Below are positions 9,178 to 16,814 of a stretch of DNA of 64,000 nucleotides, piece after piece (position 1 is the stretch's first letter; each line of letters opens with the position of its first letter). The DNA comes from Chryseobacterium sp. LAM-KRS1. Its GTDB lineage: Bacteria > Bacteroidota > Bacteroidia > Flavobacteriales > Weeksellaceae. The notes beneath the pieces are model-generated. The model did no database searches. It saw nothing but the letters and a program-made list of their open reading frames with translations, and was not told the origin of the DNA. The position numbers and the translations under genes were made by a program. The stretch lies in contig NZ_JAAOIZ010000003.1 in the NCBI RefSeq assembly GCF_013184525.1, positions 682,001 to 746,000 of the forward strand, read 5' to 3'.

Positions 9178-9888
9178 ATGCCACATACAAATATCTCAGG
9201 AGACAGCATTATAAGTTTACAGCATGCAAAGATTGCTCAAAAAAACTTTACTGTTCTTTCTGACGTTAATCTCAATATTAAAAAAGGAAGATTTTGCTAT
9301 CTTATCGGAAAAACAGGATCAGGAAAAAGCTCACTTTTAAAGACATTGTACGGGCATATTCCATTGGCATCAGGACACGGAGATGTAGTAGGTTTTGATC
9401 TTGCTAAAATGAGAACATCTGACATCCCTAACCTGAGAAGAAAATTAGGAATTGTTTTCCAGGACTTTCAGTTACTTTCAGACAGAACAGTGGAAAAGAA
9501 TTTAAAATTTGTTCTTGAGGCTACAGGATGGAGTGATAAAATCAAAATGGAAGACCGTATCAACGAAGTTCTTGGAAGCGTGAACATGAAGAGCAAAAAG
9601 CATAAAATGCCACATGAACTTTCAGGAGGAGAGCAACAACGTATAGCTATTGCAAGAGCTTTATTAAATCATCCGGATCTTATTCTTGCGGATGAACCTA
9701 CCGGAAACCTTGATCCGGAAACGTCTAATGAAATCATGACTTTACTTAAGCAGGTTGCTTTAGAAAACGGAGCTGCAGTAGTGATGGCTACTCACGATTA
9801 TCATATGATCCAAAACTTCCCTGGTGAAGCGATCAGATGTGAAGATGGAAAGGTATCCGTACTTGATACTACGGAATTATTCGAATAA
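9178..9888 (+). CDS. ftsE: Cell division ATP-binding protein FtsE (ABC ATPase)
   Basis: FtsE is the ATPase of the FtsEX complex, which controls cell-wall hydrolases at the septum. The 236-aa protein has Walker A GKTGSGKSS, the Q-loop region VFQDFQLLSDRTV, the signature LSGGEQQR, Walker B LILADEPTGNLD and the switch His in MATHDYH. The DFQLL segment and overall length favour FtsE over LolD, but the two are close relatives. ftsX is not adjacent. Its terminator appears to lie inside the 3' end of the convergent trmN6 gene. Confidence 0.85.
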   Translation: MPHTNISGDSIISLQHAKIAQKNFTVLSDVNLNIKKGRFCYLIGKTGSGKSSLLKTLYGHIPLASGHGDVVGFDLAKMRTSDIPNLRRKLGIVFQDFQLLSDRTVEKNLKFVLEATGWSDKIKMEDRINEVLGSVNMKSKKHKMPHELSGGEQQRIAIARALLNHPDLILADEPTGNLDPETSNEIMTLLKQVALENGAAVVMATHDYHMIQNFPGEAIRCEDGKVSVLDTTELFE

Positions 9889-9891
9889 TTT

Positions 9892-10587
9892 TCATTTACT
9901 AAAAACATGAAACTCTTTAGTGAGTTCTAAATATTGGTCCGAGTATTTTCTCGGACTTTTTTCTATCACCAATTCAGAGTCTTCGACGTCACCTTCCCGT
10001 AAGGAGAATTCCAATATCAATCTTTTAACTTTTGAATGTTCAATTCCTTTGATCTGAATTCTTCTGAACAAAAACAAATGATATTCTTTTGCAAGTCCAA
10101 TGAAATCCACTCCCTCCTCAACAGGAATGATCACCGAAAAAACACCCCTTACAGACAACAACGAAGGAATTCTGGAGATTAGTTCTCTGAAATTCAACTC
10201 AACTGTCTGCCTGGCAATTTTATCCTTACCGGAATCAGACTCTTCAAAATACGGAGGATTGGAAACAATAAGATCAAATGTATCTTTTGATTCAAAAGTT
10301 TTAAAATCCTGATGAATATTTTTCAATCTTCCACTGAAAACCGAATTCCGGAAATTCTTCCGGGTTAATTCAACAGCACCAATCTGAATATCCAACCCTA
10401 AAAACACAGCATTAAGATTCCTTTGAGCAAGCATTAAAGATATCAAGCCTGTACCGGTTCCTACCTCAAGAACTTTGGCTGCCCGATCGACACTAGCTAA
10501 AGCACCTAACAAAACACCATCAGTCCCTACACGAAAAACATCCGGGGATTGCTGAATATCAAACTGCTTAAACTTAAAAGGTTTCAC
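9892..10587 (-). CDS. tRNA1(Val) (adenine(37)-N6)-methyltransferase family protein (TrmN6/YfiC-like)
   Basis: This SAM-dependent N6-adenine methyltransferase has 231 aa. The SAM-binding motif VLEVGTGTGLISLM is followed by the catalytic N-P-P-Y motif in IVSNPPYFEES, which is diagnostic for this class. The probable target is A37 of tRNA-Val (family knowledge). Translation starts with GTG at 10587-10585, whose first base is also the last base of the kinase stop codon on the minus strand (TAGTG). No in-frame ATG lies nearby, so translational coupling is likely. The last 25 codons overlap a hairpin that fits the convergent ftsE terminator. Confidence 0.85.
   Translation of the reverse strand: MKPFKFKQFDIQQSPDVFRVGTDGVLLGALASVDRAAKVLEVGTGTGLISLMLAQRNLNAVFLGLDIQIGAVELTRKNFRNSVFSGRLKNIHQDFKTFESKDTFDLIVSNPPYFEESDSGKDKIARQTVELNFRELISRIPSLLSVRGVFSVIIPVEEGVDFIGLAKEYHLFLFRRIQIKGIEHSKVKRLILEFSLREGDVEDSELVIEKSPRKYSDQYLELTKEFHVFSK
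9937..9962 (+). terminator. ftsE terminator inside the convergent trmN6 reading frame
   Basis: GTCCGAG (9937-9943), a 6-nt loop and CTCGGAC (9950-9956), then T6. It is oriented for the plus strand, 49 bp after the ftsE stop, and lies wholly within the trmN6 coding sequence. Confidence 0.75.
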
Positions 10588-12041
10588 TATAGATTGGTCG
10601 GTAGTGTTATAGTAAATGTAGAACCTTTATCAACTTCTGATTTTACAGAAATTTCACCTTTATAATCTTCCACCATTTTTCTTACCATGGAGAGCCCTAA
10701 TCCCATCCCACTGTTTTTGGACGTGAAATTAGGTTCAAAAATCCTTTCATACATATTATCCGGAATACCTACTCCGTTATCCTGCACAGAGATCATTACT
10801 CTTCTTTGATGCTGCTCTATATCAACATTGATAATTAATTTTCTATCTTCGCTCTGAGCCTGCTTCGCATTGGTAACAAGGTTGGTAATAATCCTGGAAA
10901 GATAGATCCTGTCCATGTTGATCATGATATTTGCCTTGTTGGTATGAACGAAAACACTGTCATCACTGAAAACACGTAGAATATCAGCAACCTCCGCATT
11001 CAGGTTGATGGTCTCATTATTTTTTTCGGGAAGCTTCGCAAATTCTGAAAAAGCAGAGGCTACGGTAGCAATCAAATCGATCTGATCAACCATCGTTTTA
11101 CTCATCATTTTCACCCTTTCCGTCACATTAGGATCCTGAGGATCAAACTTCCTTTCAAAATTCTGGATGGTAAGCTTCATCGGAGTCAAAGGATTTTTTA
11201 CTTCATGGGCTACTTGTTTCGCCATTTCTCTCCACGCTTCCTCTGATGCTTTGAACCTAAGCCTTTCTTTTTGATCCTGAATCTGAAGTATCATTCTGTT
11301 ATAAGCTCTTGCCAAAGCATTTAGCTCATCATTTTTATAATATCTGATAGGACGCATTTCATTCTCAAAAAGAGTAATACGCGTAATCATATCAGAGAAT
11401 TTCGTAATATTTTTAGCCAAACTGTTTGAGGTTACCCAACTAATCCAGATACTGAATATAATAAGAAAGAAATCAACCAAAAGGATATATTTAACATATT
11501 GGTGAAGCACTTCCAGATAAGCGGATTCATTATGATATAAAGGAATATATACAATTCCTATAGGCTCCAGAACATTATTTTTTAGGATCATATAAGAGGA
11601 TGTGAATACCGCATCCTTTGCCTGATCATATCCTTTAATATCCACTCTGGCATCAGTCGCCAGGATTCGATTAACAATATCTACGGGAATTGATTTTTGA
11701 GATACTAACCCCTGATCTCTGTTGGAAAGAAGATAATGTCCTTTCAAATCATAAATCACAATATCATGCTGATTGATATCTGCAATTTCAAAAATTTTAT
11801 TTCCTAAAACCTGAGGGAGATCTTTAGTTTCGAGTACCGTACTGCTTACTTCATAATCCAGAAAGCGCATTACAGCACTGGTTTTCTCCTGCATGTCAAT
11901 TTTGCTTTGTTGCAAAGAATGGTTTCTCAAAACAAAGTAAGGAACGAGAGATGAAGCAACAACACTTAAAAGACATACCAGCAAGAAACCGAAAAACACT
12001 CGATTCCTCAAGCTATATCCTTTGTACTTATTAATTGCCAT
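10587..12041 (-). CDS. Membrane sensor histidine kinase (HAMP, NtrY-like core)
   Basis: The 484-aa protein has two membrane segments (about 15-37 and 183-207) enclosing an extracytoplasmic sensor of about 145 aa, then a HAMP-like linker, a dimerisation helix with the H-box VAHEVKNPLTP (phosphoryl His279) and an ATPase with N-box (NLVTNAKQA) and G-boxes (DNGVGIPD, GMGLGLSMV). The H-box wording resembles NtrY-type kinases. No response regulator is adjacent, so it is an orphan here. Its ATG lies 11 bp inside the end of ribE and its stop overlaps the trmN6 GTG, making a compact operon ribE-kinase-trmN6. Confidence 0.9.
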   Translation of the reverse strand: MAINKYKGYSLRNRVFFGFLLVCLLSVVASSLVPYFVLRNHSLQQSKIDMQEKTSAVMRFLDYEVSSTVLETKDLPQVLGNKIFEIADINQHDIVIYDLKGHYLLSNRDQGLVSQKSIPVDIVNRILATDARVDIKGYDQAKDAVFTSSYMILKNNVLEPIGIVYIPLYHNESAYLEVLHQYVKYILLVDFFLIIFSIWISWVTSNSLAKNITKFSDMITRITLFENEMRPIRYYKNDELNALARAYNRMILQIQDQKERLRFKASEEAWREMAKQVAHEVKNPLTPMKLTIQNFERKFDPQDPNVTERVKMMSKTMVDQIDLIATVASAFSEFAKLPEKNNETINLNAEVADILRVFSDDSVFVHTNKANIMINMDRIYLSRIITNLVTNAKQAQSEDRKLIINVDIEQHQRRVMISVQDNGVGIPDNMYERIFEPNFTSKNSGMGLGLSMVRKMVEDYKGEISVKSEVDKGSTFTITLPTNL

Positions 12042-12627
12042 TCTGTTTTTTAATTAACCTAGCAATATACTTACCAATTATGTCAAATTCAAGATTAACT
12101 TTATCACCTATTTTTAAATATTGCATATTCGTAAACTCCCAGGTATATGGAATAATTGCGACAGAAAATTGGAAATCCTCACTTTTAGCAACGGTAAGAC
12201 TTATTCCATTCATAGTAATTGATCCCTGAGGCACTGTTACAAAATCACCGTCACTATCATATTTTACTGTAATGAAATAGCTCCCGTCTTTATTTTCGAT
12301 TCCTACAACCTCACCTGTCTTGTCCACATGTCCCTGTACAATATGCCCATCCAGTCTGCCATCCATCTTCATACAACGTTCAAGATTTACTACTGTTCCC
12401 ACTTCCCATTTTCCAAGATTAGTCTTTTCCAGAGTCTCATTAATTGCTGTTACAACATATTGGTCATTCTTAATTTCCACAACCGTCAAACAACATCCGT
12501 TATGTGCAAGACTTTGATCTATTTTTAACTCATTGGTAAAAGGGCAGGTTAATGTAAAGTCGATATTACTTCCTTTTTCTTCAATTTTCTCAATAACTCC
12601 AACTGCTTCAATAATTCCTGTGAACAT
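12031..12627 (-). CDS. ribE: Riboflavin synthase, alpha subunit
   Basis: The enzyme dismutates two 6,7-dimethyl-8-ribityllumazine molecules to riboflavin. The family's invariant N-terminus MFTGIIEAVG sets the start at 12627. The frame extends 16 codons further, but a minus-strand -7 box (12663-12670) leaves no room for a useful upstream start. The product is 198 aa with two lumazine-binding halves, each with an SLAHNGCCLTV / SITMNGISLTV type segment. It is first gene of the ribE-kinase-trmN6 operon and divergent from pdxA. Confidence 0.94.
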   Translation of the reverse strand: MFTGIIEAVGVIEKIEEKGSNIDFTLTCPFTNELKIDQSLAHNGCCLTVVEIKNDQYVVTAINETLEKTNLGKWEVGTVVNLERCMKMDGRLDGHIVQGHVDKTGEVVGIENKDGSYFITVKYDSDGDFVTVPQGSITMNGISLTVAKSEDFQFSVAIIPYTWEFTNMQYLKIGDKVNLEFDIIGKYIARLIKKQNGN

Positions 12628-12639
12628 ATTATTTTTTGC

Positions 12640-12647
12640 TAAATTTG
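12640..12647 (+). promoter_or_regulatory. pdxA promoter, -7 box
   Basis: TAAATTTG lies 29 bp upstream of the pdxA ATG and inside the ribE 5' leader. It faces the ribE promoter. Confidence 0.55.
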
Positions 12648-12662
12648 TAAAATTATAATCTT

Positions 12663-12670
12663 CAAAGATA
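12663..12670 (-). promoter_or_regulatory. ribE promoter, -7 box
   Basis: TATCTTTG on the minus strand lies 35 bp upstream of the ribE ATG, in the pdxA leader. Confidence 0.6.
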
Positions 12671-12676
12671 ATCAAA

Positions 12677-13768
12677 ATGAGTCCAAAAAACTATAAAGTA
12701 CGAGTAGGAATTTCAATAGGTGATTTCAATGGCATCGGCCCTGAGATCATTATGAAGTCTTTGAAAGACAAAACGATCACAGATTTTTTCACTCCTGTAA
12801 TCTTCGGATCCGGGAAATTATTTACCTATCAAAAGAATATTTTCAAACTGAATCTGAACTTCAATTATATCAATGAAGCATCTCAGGCTCAGGCGGGAAA
12901 ACTGAATATGGTCAATCTTGCCAAGGAAAATTCTAATGTAGAGTTGGGAACTCCTACCGAAGAATCCACCCAAATGGCAATATCCTCTCTGGAGGCTGCT
13001 ACAGAAGCTTTAATCAAAGGAGACATTGACGTACTTGTTACCGCGCCTATCAATAAGGATGAAATGATGAAACTAGGCTTTAAACATGCTGGACATACTG
13101 GATATTTTGAAGAAAAATTCAATAAAAAAGGCTTAATGTTTTTAGTAACGGATGATTTAAAAGTAGCCGTTTCTACGCATCATATTCCTTTAGCTAAGGT
13201 AGCCGAAAGTATTTCGAAAGAAAAAATCAAAAAACAGATCAAAGCCTTAAACCAAACTTTAATTGAAGATTTCTGTATTCAAAAACCAAAAATTGCCGTA
13301 TTAGGACTGAATCCCCATTCCGGAGACGGAGGAGTAATTGGCAGCGAGGAAATAGAGATTATCGGACCAGCCATCAAAGAACTTTCAGACAATGGAGTTT
13401 TAGCTTTCGGACCATTTCCTGCGGACAGTTTTTTCCAACCCAATAAATATAAAAACTTCGATGCTGTTTTAGCAATGTACCATGATCAGGGCCTTGCTCC
13501 TTTCAAAACACTGGCTTATGAAGAAGGTGTAAATTATACTGCAGGACTACCTTTTATCAGAACTTCTCCCGACCATGGAGTCGCTTATGATATTGCAGGA
13601 AAAAATATCGCCGATGAACAGAGTTTTACAGAAGCTATTTTTACAGCTATTAAAATTTTTAAGAACAGAAGCGAATATAACGATCTTATGAGCAACAGGA
13701 TGCAGCCAAGAAAAATGGCTGTAGATAATGGAATAGATGAAGATCTTCCTGATGAAAATGAAGCATAA
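12677..13768 (+). CDS. pdxA: 4-hydroxythreonine-4-phosphate dehydrogenase
   Basis: PdxA oxidises 4-phosphohydroxy-L-threonine in the DXP-dependent pathway to pyridoxal 5'-phosphate. The 363-aa protein shows the start GISIGDFNGIGPEI, the substrate region VTAPINKDEM with HAGHTGYFEE, the metal-binding His regions, the MYHDQGLAPFK motif and the C-terminal RTSPDHGVAYDIAG. All are intact. It is divergent from ribE with interlocked promoters. A PLP enzyme gene, rocD, lies 3 kb downstream but is not co-transcribed. Confidence 0.95.
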   Translation: MSPKNYKVRVGISIGDFNGIGPEIIMKSLKDKTITDFFTPVIFGSGKLFTYQKNIFKLNLNFNYINEASQAQAGKLNMVNLAKENSNVELGTPTEESTQMAISSLEAATEALIKGDIDVLVTAPINKDEMMKLGFKHAGHTGYFEEKFNKKGLMFLVTDDLKVAVSTHHIPLAKVAESISKEKIKKQIKALNQTLIEDFCIQKPKIAVLGLNPHSGDGGVIGSEEIEIIGPAIKELSDNGVLAFGPFPADSFFQPNKYKNFDAVLAMYHDQGLAPFKTLAYEEGVNYTAGLPFIRTSPDHGVAYDIAGKNIADEQSFTEAIFTAIKIFKNRSEYNDLMSNRMQPRKMAVDNGIDEDLPDENEA

Positions 13769-13809
13769 CTCTTCCAAACACATTTAAAATTAATTTGTTT
13801 GATATTTTA

Positions 13810-13840
13810 TTTGTAATTATAAAAAAAATGCATATTTTTG
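13810..13840 (+). promoter_or_regulatory. yceD-rpmF promoter with full -33/-7 match
   Basis: TTTG (13810-13813), a 19-nt spacer and TATTTTTG (13833-13840). The start codon is only 13 bp beyond the -7 box, so the leader is about 8-9 nt. Confidence 0.75.
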
Positions 13841-13852
13841 CACACTCATTTT

Positions 13853-14383
13853 ATGGACAAGTTAAGAAACTATGACGTAAGCTTTTCCGGATTAAAAAAC
13901 GGCAAGCATCAGTTCAAATTTGAGATAGACCAATCGTTCTTTCAATTATTTGACACTGAACAGGAATTTACAAATCCTAGAATAACAGTAGATGTTCTTT
14001 TGGAAAAGCATACTACTTTTTTAGAGTTTGAAATAAAAATTGATGGAACCGTAGAATTGGTTTGCGATATTACAAGCGCCGATTTTGACCATCAGATTGA
14101 AAATGAAATTAAAGTCCTGGTCAAGTTTGGAGAAGAATATGATGATAGTGACGAAAACGTTATTACTATTCCAAGCTCGGACCACGCTTTCAATGTAGCA
14201 CAGTTGATTTACGAAAATGTAGTACTTTCCATACCTATGAAAAAAGTATCTCCTGACGTAAGTGATGAAGATTTAAAAATTTTGGACCAGTTCAGTCCTA
14301 AAGATATTGAAGAAAAAGAAGAGGAAGAACATGAGAGTGACCCAAGATGGGAAGCTTTAAAAAAATTAAAAGATAAAAATTAA
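13853..14383 (+). CDS. yceD: YceD/DUF177 family protein (23S rRNA accumulation)
   Basis: YceD-family proteins support 23S rRNA accumulation and are commonly encoded next to rpmF, as here. The frame can be extended to a TTG at 13838, but that TTG is part of the -7 box, so I use the ATG at 13853 (176 aa, MDKLRNYDVSF). Visible features are the segment TVELVCDITSADFDH in the middle (the usual double-Cys region, with only one Cys here) and an acidic C-terminus (EEKEEEEHESDPRWEALKKL) typical of the family. Confidence 0.85.
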   Translation: MDKLRNYDVSFSGLKNGKHQFKFEIDQSFFQLFDTEQEFTNPRITVDVLLEKHTTFLEFEIKIDGTVELVCDITSADFDHQIENEIKVLVKFGEEYDDSDENVITIPSSDHAFNVAQLIYENVVLSIPMKKVSPDVSDEDLKILDQFSPKDIEEKEEEEHESDPRWEALKKLKDKN

Positions 14384-14397
14384 AATAATTTAAATAT

Positions 14398-14423
14398 GAT
14401 GAGATGATGAAAAAAATCTCATC
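14398..14423 (+). promoter_or_regulatory. Hairpin in the yceD-rpmF spacer
   Basis: GATGAGAT and ATCTCATC form an 8-bp stem with a 10-nt loop, 30 nt upstream of the rpmF ATG. There is no T-run on the plus strand, so it looks like a leader structure or mRNA processing site rather than a terminator. Confidence 0.4.
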
Positions 14424-14452
14424 GCTCATCAAATTAAAAAAGTTATTACACA

Positions 14453-14656
14453 ATGGCACATCCAAAGAGAAGACAGTCGTCCACAAGAAGAGATAAGAGA
14501 AGAACTCACTACAAAGCAGTAGTTCCTCAATTAGCGAAAGATGCAACTACAGGTGAACACCACCTTTATCACAGAGCTCACTGGCATGAAGGAAAACTTT
14601 ACTATAGAGGTAAAGTAGTACTAGAGAAAACAGTGGAAACTACTGAAGAAAACTAA
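14453..14656 (+). CDS. rpmF: 50S ribosomal protein L32
   Basis: This small basic protein of 67 aa starts [20 protein letters not shown], the L32 signature. The Cys pairs of zinc-binding L32 are absent, as in other zinc-independent variants. It follows yceD, its usual partner, and a very strong terminator follows it, separating it from accB. Confidence 0.95.
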   Translation: MAHPKRRQSSTRRDKRRTHYKAVVPQLAKDATTGEHHLYHRAHWHEGKLYYRGKVVLEKTVETTEEN

Positions 14657-14690
14657 GAGGTAAATTTAAAAAAACCTCATTTTAATACAA

Positions 14691-14726
14691 AAATCGCCCA
14701 ATTTCATCAAAATTGGGCGATTTTTT
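14691..14726 (+). terminator. Terminator after rpmF
   Basis: A 14-bp perfect stem, AAATCGCCCAATTT (14691-14704) with its complement at 14710-14723, is followed by a T-run. It is among the strongest terminators in the window. Confidence 0.88.
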
Positions 14727-14756
14727 GTTGTTTTTTATGTTTTTTTGGTATCTTTG
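14724..14756 (+). promoter_or_regulatory. accB-accC promoter
   Basis: TTTG (14724-14727), a 21-nt spacer and TATCTTTG (14749-14756), with the accB ATG 23 bp downstream. The -33 overlaps the T-run of the rpmF terminator. Confidence 0.65.
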
Positions 14757-14779
14757 GCTCAAAATCAAATATCAAATTT

Positions 14780-15259
14780 ATGGACATTAAAGACATACAA
14801 AATCTTATTAAGTTTGTATCTAAAGCCGAAGTTTCAGAGGTTAAATACAAGACTAAAGATTTCGAAATCACTATTAAAACTCCATTAGCAGGAAGCGAAG
14901 TAAACTATGCACAACCAGCAGTTTACCACACTGCTCCTCAGCAAGTAGCAGCTCCTGTACAAACTCCAGCTGCCACTACTCCAACTGAAAAAGTAGAAGC
15001 AGCTTCTGATGACAGCAAGTATTTAACTATTAAGTCTCCAATGATTGGTACTTTCTACAGAAAGCCATCTCCAGATAAAGACGTTTTTGTAAATGTAGGT
15101 GATGAAGTTTCCAACGGAAAAATCGTTTGTGTAATTGAAGCAATGAAATTATTCAACCAGATAGAATCTGAGATCAGCGGTAAAATCGTTAAGATATTGG
15201 TAGACGATGCTACTCCTGTAGAGTACGACCAACCTTTATTCCTAGTAGATCCATCTTAA
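14780..15259 (+). CDS. accB: Biotin carboxyl carrier protein of acetyl-CoA carboxylase
   Basis: AccB carries biotin between the carboxylase (AccC) and carboxyltransferase (AccA/AccD) half-reactions that make malonyl-CoA. The 159-aa protein has an N-terminal helical region, an Ala/Pro/Thr-rich linker at about 50-80, and a biotinyl domain with the biotinylation motif VIEAMKLFN (biotin on the Lys of EAMK). It is transcribed with accC, 98 bp downstream. Confidence 0.95.
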   Translation: MDIKDIQNLIKFVSKAEVSEVKYKTKDFEITIKTPLAGSEVNYAQPAVYHTAPQQVAAPVQTPAATTPTEKVEAASDDSKYLTIKSPMIGTFYRKPSPDKDVFVNVGDEVSNGKIVCVIEAMKLFNQIESEISGKIVKILVDDATPVEYDQPLFLVDPS

Positions 15260-15270
15260 TTTAGAAGTTA

Positions 15271-15347
15271 GATGTTAGACATTGGATGTTAGATTAAATT
15301 CTACATTAAAATAACATTATCTAATTTTCAAATTATCTAATTTTCAA
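15271..15347 (+). repeat. Short-period tandem repeats between accB and accC
   Basis: GATGTTAGA occurs twice at a 14-bp period (15271 and 15285). A perfect 16-bp tandem duplication follows (ATTATCTAATTTTCAA at 15316-15331 and 15332-15347). The wording resembles the repeats between rpsI and rpsB. Confidence 0.7.
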
Positions 15348-15357
15348 ATTGAAGAAG

Positions 15358-16713
15358 ATGTTCAAAAAAATATTAATAGCCAACCGTGGCGAGATTGCAA
15401 TGCGTATTCTTCGTACTTGCAAAGAAATGGGGATCAAAACCGTTGCAGTTTACTCTACTGCAGATAAAGACAGTCTTCACGTAAGATTTGCCGATGAGGC
15501 AGTTTGTATTGGTCCTGCAATGAGCAAAGACTCATACCTTAAAATTCCAAATATCATTGCTGCTGCAGAAATTACTAATGCAGATGCTATTCACCCTGGT
15601 TATGGATTCCTATCTGAAAATGCGAATTTTTCTAGAATCTGTCAGAAAAATGGGATTAAGTTTATTGGTGCTTCCCCAGAACAAATTGAGAAAATGGGTG
15701 ACAAGGCGAACGCCAAAGCAACCATGAAGGCTGCAGGTGTGCCATGTGTTCCAGGTTCTGACGGTCTTATTGAATCATATGAGCATGCAGTGAAAGTTGC
15801 TGAAGAAACAGGATATCCTGTAATGATCAAAGCAACTGCCGGTGGAGGTGGAAAAGGAATGAGAGCTGTCTGGAAAGCAGAAGATCTTAAGGAGCATTGG
15901 GATTCTGCCATTCAGGAGGCTGTAGCCGCTTTTGGAAACGGAGGTATGTACATGGAAAAATTAATTGAAGAGCCTAGACATATCGAAATTCAGGTTGCAG
16001 GAGATCAATATGGTAAAGCCTGTCACCTTTCTGAAAGAGACTGTTCTGTACAAAGAAGAAATCAAAAATTGACAGAAGAAACTCCTTCTCCGTTTATGAC
16101 CGATGAACTTCGTGAGAAAATGGGTGCGGCAGCAGTAAAAGCAGCTGAATTCATTGGTTACGAAGGTGTGGGAACAATCGAATTCCTGGTGGACAAACAC
16201 AGAAATTTCTATTTCATGGAAATGAACACAAGGATCCAGGTAGAACACCCTATTACCGAGCAGGTAATTGATTATGATTTGATCAGGGAACAGATCCTGT
16301 TAGCTGCAGGAACTCCAATATCAGGAATCAATTATTACCCGAAATTACATTCAATTGAATGTAGAATTAATGCTGAAGATCCATATGCTGACTTCAGACC
16401 TTCTCCAGGAAAAATAACAGGATTAAATATCCCTGGGGGACATGGAATCAGAGTAGACACTCATGTTTACTCAGGATATACGATCCCTTCTAATTACGAC
16501 TCTATGATTGCAAAGCTAATTACTACGGCTCAAACCCGTGAAGAAGCAATTGCTAAAATGAGACGTGCATTGGAAGAGTTTTATATTGAAGGAGTAAAAA
16601 CAACGATTCCTTTCCACAGACAATTAATGGATGACGAAAATTATCTTGCAGGAAACTACACTACAAAGTTCATGGAAGACTTTGTAATGGATAGAAAATA
16701 TGATAATCATTAA
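15358..16713 (+). CDS. accC: Acetyl-CoA carboxylase, biotin carboxylase subunit
   Basis: AccC uses ATP and bicarbonate to carboxylate the biotin on AccB. The frame opens with a TTG at 15349, but the ATG at 15358 gives the usual start [18 protein letters not shown] (451 aa). Motifs include the Gly-rich ATP loop [12 protein letters not shown], the [14 protein letters not shown] segment (here [13 protein letters not shown]) and the catalytic [13 protein letters not shown]. The protein is full length. A terminator follows. Confidence 0.96.
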   Translation: MFKKILIANRGEIAMRILRTCKEMGIKTVAVYSTADKDSLHVRFADEAVCIGPAMSKDSYLKIPNIIAAAEITNADAIHPGYGFLSENANFSRICQKNGIKFIGASPEQIEKMGDKANAKATMKAAGVPCVPGSDGLIESYEHAVKVAEETGYPVMIKATAGGGGKGMRAVWKAEDLKEHWDSAIQEAVAAFGNGGMYMEKLIEEPRHIEIQVAGDQYGKACHLSERDCSVQRRNQKLTEETPSPFMTDELREKMGAAAVKAAEFIGYEGVGTIEFLVDKHRNFYFMEMNTRIQVEHPITEQVIDYDLIREQILLAAGTPISGINYYPKLHSIECRINAEDPYADFRPSPGKITGLNIPGGHGIRVDTHVYSGYTIPSNYDSMIAKLITTAQTREEAIAKMRRALEEFYIEGVKTTIPFHRQLMDDENYLAGNYTTKFMEDFVMDRKYDNH

Positions 16714-16735
16714 GATTATTTAATATAAAAAACAG

Positions 16736-16763
16736 AAACTGCCTCAAATCGGGGCAGTTTTTT
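16736..16763 (+). terminator. Terminator after accC
   Basis: AAACTGCC (16736-16743) pairs with GGCAGTTT (16753-16760), followed by Ts. Confidence 0.75.
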
Positions 16764-16789
16764 ATTGATACCTTATCATATTAAATTAT

Positions 16790-16797
16790 TAACTTTG
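16790..16797 (+). promoter_or_regulatory. rocD promoter, -7 box
   Basis: TAACTTTG, 17 bp upstream of the rocD ATG. A possible -33 TTG lies 22 nt further upstream. Confidence 0.6.
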
Positions 16798-16814
16798 TAC
16801 AAAACCAAAAGAAT

